Assembly: GCF_900148505.1 (NCBI RefSeq) | Contig: NZ_FRXO01000009.1 | Span: forward strand, 1-64,000 | From: Pseudoxanthobacter soli DSM 19599 | Lineage (GTDB): Bacteria; Pseudomonadota; Alphaproteobacteria; Rhizobiales; Segnochrobactraceae | DNA length: 64,000 nt | Reading direction: 5' to 3' | Part shown: in pieces, positions 62,326-64,000 of the stretch | Layout of the letters: each line of letters starts with the position of its first letter | Position numbering within the stretch: the stretch's first letter is position 1 | Program-made: the position numbers and the translations under genes | Notes under the pieces: generated by a model | Told to the model about the DNA's origin: nothing | The model's input: only the letters and a program-made list of their open reading frames with translations | The model's database searches: none

Positions 62326-64000
62326 ATGGCGACCCAGACCCCGTTGGCGACCCAGACCTCCGACGCCTCGTCCGCCCCGAAGCCGTCGGCCGGCGGGGCC
62401 GCCGTCGAAGGCAAGAACGCTGCCAAGGGTACCGCTGCGGGAGCCGACGCGCCGGCCGCCGACCTGACCGACGCCGCGCTTTCCGCGGTGGAGGAAGCGC
62501 TGGCCGCGGACTTTCTCGCCGAAGAGACCGGCAGCGACGGCACGCCCGCCAAACGGACGCCGGCAGCAGACGCGCAGGACAAGACGACTTCCGACATGAC
62601 CCAGCCAGAGACCCGCTCGCAGGCAGCTGCGTCCCGTTCCGCCGCGACCCGCATCGAGGACGATATCGACCCGTTCGCGCCCGCCAAGCGCCCGCGCCGC
62701 GCGCGGCCGCGCCCGGCCGCCAACGACGACCGCCTCGGCATCGCCGGCAATCTCGTCCAGGGCGGCGCGAAGTCCTCCTCGCTCGGCTACGGCATCGCCC
62801 TGCTCGCTTCGGCCGCCTGGGCCGGCCTCACCTTCTATGTCGGCTCGCGCGCCGGCGTGTCGCCGTTCCAGCCGGGCGCGTTCGCGCGGCCGGAGACGCT
62901 GATGCTGATCGCCACCGCCGCCGTGCCTTCGGCGGCGTTCTTCGGCATCGCGGCCATGGTGGCGCGCGCCCGCGAACTGCGGCAGGCGGCGATGTCGATG
63001 GCGTTCGCCGCCGACCGCCTGACGCGGCCGGGCGACGCGATGACGGATTCCGTCGTCTCCGTCGGACAGACCATCCGCCGCGAGGTCGCGGCCATGGGCG
63101 ACGGCGTGGAGCGCGCGCTCGCCCGGGCGAGCGAACTGGAGGTGATGATCCATTCGGAGGTGTCGTCGCTGGAGCGCGCCTTCAACGACAACGAGCTGAA
63201 GGTGCGCACCCTGCTGGCCGAACTCGCGGCCGAGCGGGAGGCGATCACCAACAATGCCGAGCGGCTGCGCGCCGCGATCTCGGGCGCCCATCGCGGCTTC
63301 TCCGAAGACCTGCGCACCACCTCCGGCAAGTTCGCCGGCGAGATCGAGACCGCCACGGGCCAGCTCACCGCCACCATCGGCGCGACCGCCGAGAATGCGG
63401 TGGAGCTGATCGCCGGACGCGGCGAGGCGCTGGTGGACCGGCTGAAGAACGAGAGCAGCGCCGTCACCGCCGCCATCGACGCCAGCAGCGAGCAGGTCGC
63501 CGCGACCCTCCTGCAGCGCGGCGTGGAGGTGACGGAGGCGCTGAAGACCGTTTCCGCCGACATGAACGGCGAGATCGAGGCGGTTTCCGCGCGCGTCAAC
63601 ACTACCATCGAGACCACCGGCCGGCGCGTGGTCGACACGCTCGTCGAGCGCAGCGCCGCCGTGAACGACCAGCTGACGGCCTCGGGCCAGGCGGTCGCCG
63701 AATCCGTCGACATCCGCATGCGCGAGATCGGCGACGTGCTGTCCGCCAAGACCGGCGACATGATGCGCGCGCTCGACGACCACGCCGAAGCGGTGTCGCT
63801 GTCGCTCTCCGGCCGCATCGACGACATGAGCCGCACCATCGAATCGGCAGGCGGGCGGGTCACCGCCTCGGTCGATGCGGCGGGCGAAGCCGTCGTCGGA
63901 TCGTTGGAAGCGCGCATCACCTCGTTCGAGCGCAGCATCGCCGAGACCGGCGACACCGTCGCCTCGGCGCTCGAAGACCGCGTCACCGCGCTCGAAAGCG
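62326..64000 (+). CDS. Large two-span coiled-coil protein, N-terminal part (GPR/RgsE-like; 3' truncated by window edge)
   Basis: The frame from ATG 62326 stays open to the window end (558 codons). Residues 1-135 are acidic, Ala/Thr-rich and disordered, ending in a basic patch (KRPRRARPRPA). Two hydrophobic spans follow at about 153-172 and 190-214. From about 215 on it is a long heptad-like, Glu/Ala/Thr-rich region with apolipoprotein-like repeats (for example TTIETTGRRVVDTLVERSAA). This layout matches the very large growth-pole-ring (Agrobacterium GPR) / RgsE proteins that organise polar growth in Hyphomicrobiales. The identity is inferred from architecture. The rest of the gene lies outside. 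Confidence 0.7.
   Translation, partial: MATQTPLATQTSDASSAPKPSAGGAAVEGKNAAKGTAAGADAPAADLTDAALSAVEEALAADFLAEETGSDGTPAKRTPAADAQDKTTSDMTQPETRSQAAASRSAATRIEDDIDPFAPAKRPRRARPRPAANDDRLGIAGNLVQGGAKSSSLGYGIALLASAAWAGLTFYVGSRAGVSPFQPGAFARPETLMLIATAAVPSAAFFGIAAMVARARELRQAAMSMAFAADRLTRPGDAMTDSVVSVGQTIRREVAAMGDGVERALARASELEVMIHSEVSSLERAFNDNELKVRTLLAELAAEREAITNNAERLRAAISGAHRGFSEDLRTTSGKFAGEIETATGQLTATIGATAENAVELIAGRGEALVDRLKNESSAVTAAIDASSEQVAATLLQRGVEVTEALKTVSADMNGEIEAVSARVNTTIETTGRRVVDTLVERSAAVNDQLTASGQAVAESVDIRMREIGDVLSAKTGDMMRALDDHAEAVSLSLSGRIDDMSRTIESAGGRVTASVDAAGEAVVGSLEARITSFERSIAETGDTVASALEDRVTALES

Overview
The window is GC-rich DNA from an alphaproteobacterium, most likely of the order Hyphomicrobiales (Rhizobiales). 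Evidence for this is a Shemin-type 5-aminolevulinate synthase, an extensin-like cell-wall lipoprotein, an adrenodoxin-type ferredoxin, and at the right edge the N-terminus of a huge coiled-coil protein resembling the growth-pole-ring proteins GPR/RgsE. Codon use looks uniform. I see no insertion sequence, prophage, CRISPR array, rRNA or complete tRNA. The window reads as chromosome with an accessory catabolic block in the middle.

Layout. 0-3.6 kb: the 3' end of manC, then an arginine-to-glutamate-semialdehyde unit (arginase, ornithine aminotransferase) with a divergent Lrp/AsnC regulator. 3.7-6.7 kb: an MBOAT/SGNH pair for O-acetylation of an exported polysaccharide. 7-12 kb: a HAD phosphatase, a short-type 6-phosphogluconate dehydrogenase and a GH15 glucoamylase. 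12-23.3 kb: surface-polysaccharide genes, namely a GT2 glycosyltransferase, a HAD phosphatase, a nucleotide-sugar epimerase/reductase, a rhamnan-synthesis-F-like glycosyltransferase, the dTDP-L-rhamnose set rmlC-B-D-A, and a Wzm/Wzt ABC exporter. 23.4-29.3 kb: an omega-aminotransferase with a divergent XRE-cupin regulator, a stand-alone Lrp sensory domain, hemA and an AbrB-type membrane protein.

29.4-48.5 kb is the most distinctive part, a two-operon aromatic catabolic island. The first operon (mhpR | mhpB, hydroxylase, flavin reductase, mhpC, D, F, E, T) is a meta-cleavage pathway for hydroxyphenylpropanoid-type phenols. The classical single-component hydroxylase MhpA is replaced by a two-component flavin monooxygenase of the HsaA (acyl-CoA-dehydrogenase fold) type. 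Its control region carries an almost exact MhpR palindrome. The second operon (lysR | catB, C, A, benA, B, C, D, xylC, xylB) takes benzyl alcohol through benzaldehyde, benzoate and catechol to muconolactone. The intergenic region between lysR and catB holds an ATAC-N7-GTAT palindrome, the signature BenM/CatM/CatR site. Lower beta-ketoadipate genes (catD, catIJ/pcaIJ, thiolase) are not in the window.

48.6-55.8 kb: a TetR regulator with an endonuclease/exonuclease/phosphatase-family protein, divergent from a dipeptide-type ABC importer whose two ATPases are fused. Two matched 15-bp operator-like motifs lie between them. 55.8-64 kb: housekeeping and envelope genes, namely an AmiD-like amidase, a TerB-DnaJ protein, a META lipoprotein, a polysaccharide deacetylase, an extensin-like lipoprotein, a 27-residue membrane peptide, a 2Fe-2S ferredoxin and the truncated growth-pole-ring-like gene.

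A family of about 110-bp repeats built of two nested hairpins occurs five times between genes (3.6, 28.0, 47.2, 48.5 and 57.5 kb). Several arrays of 13-17 bp tandem repeats are present, two of them running across stop codons.
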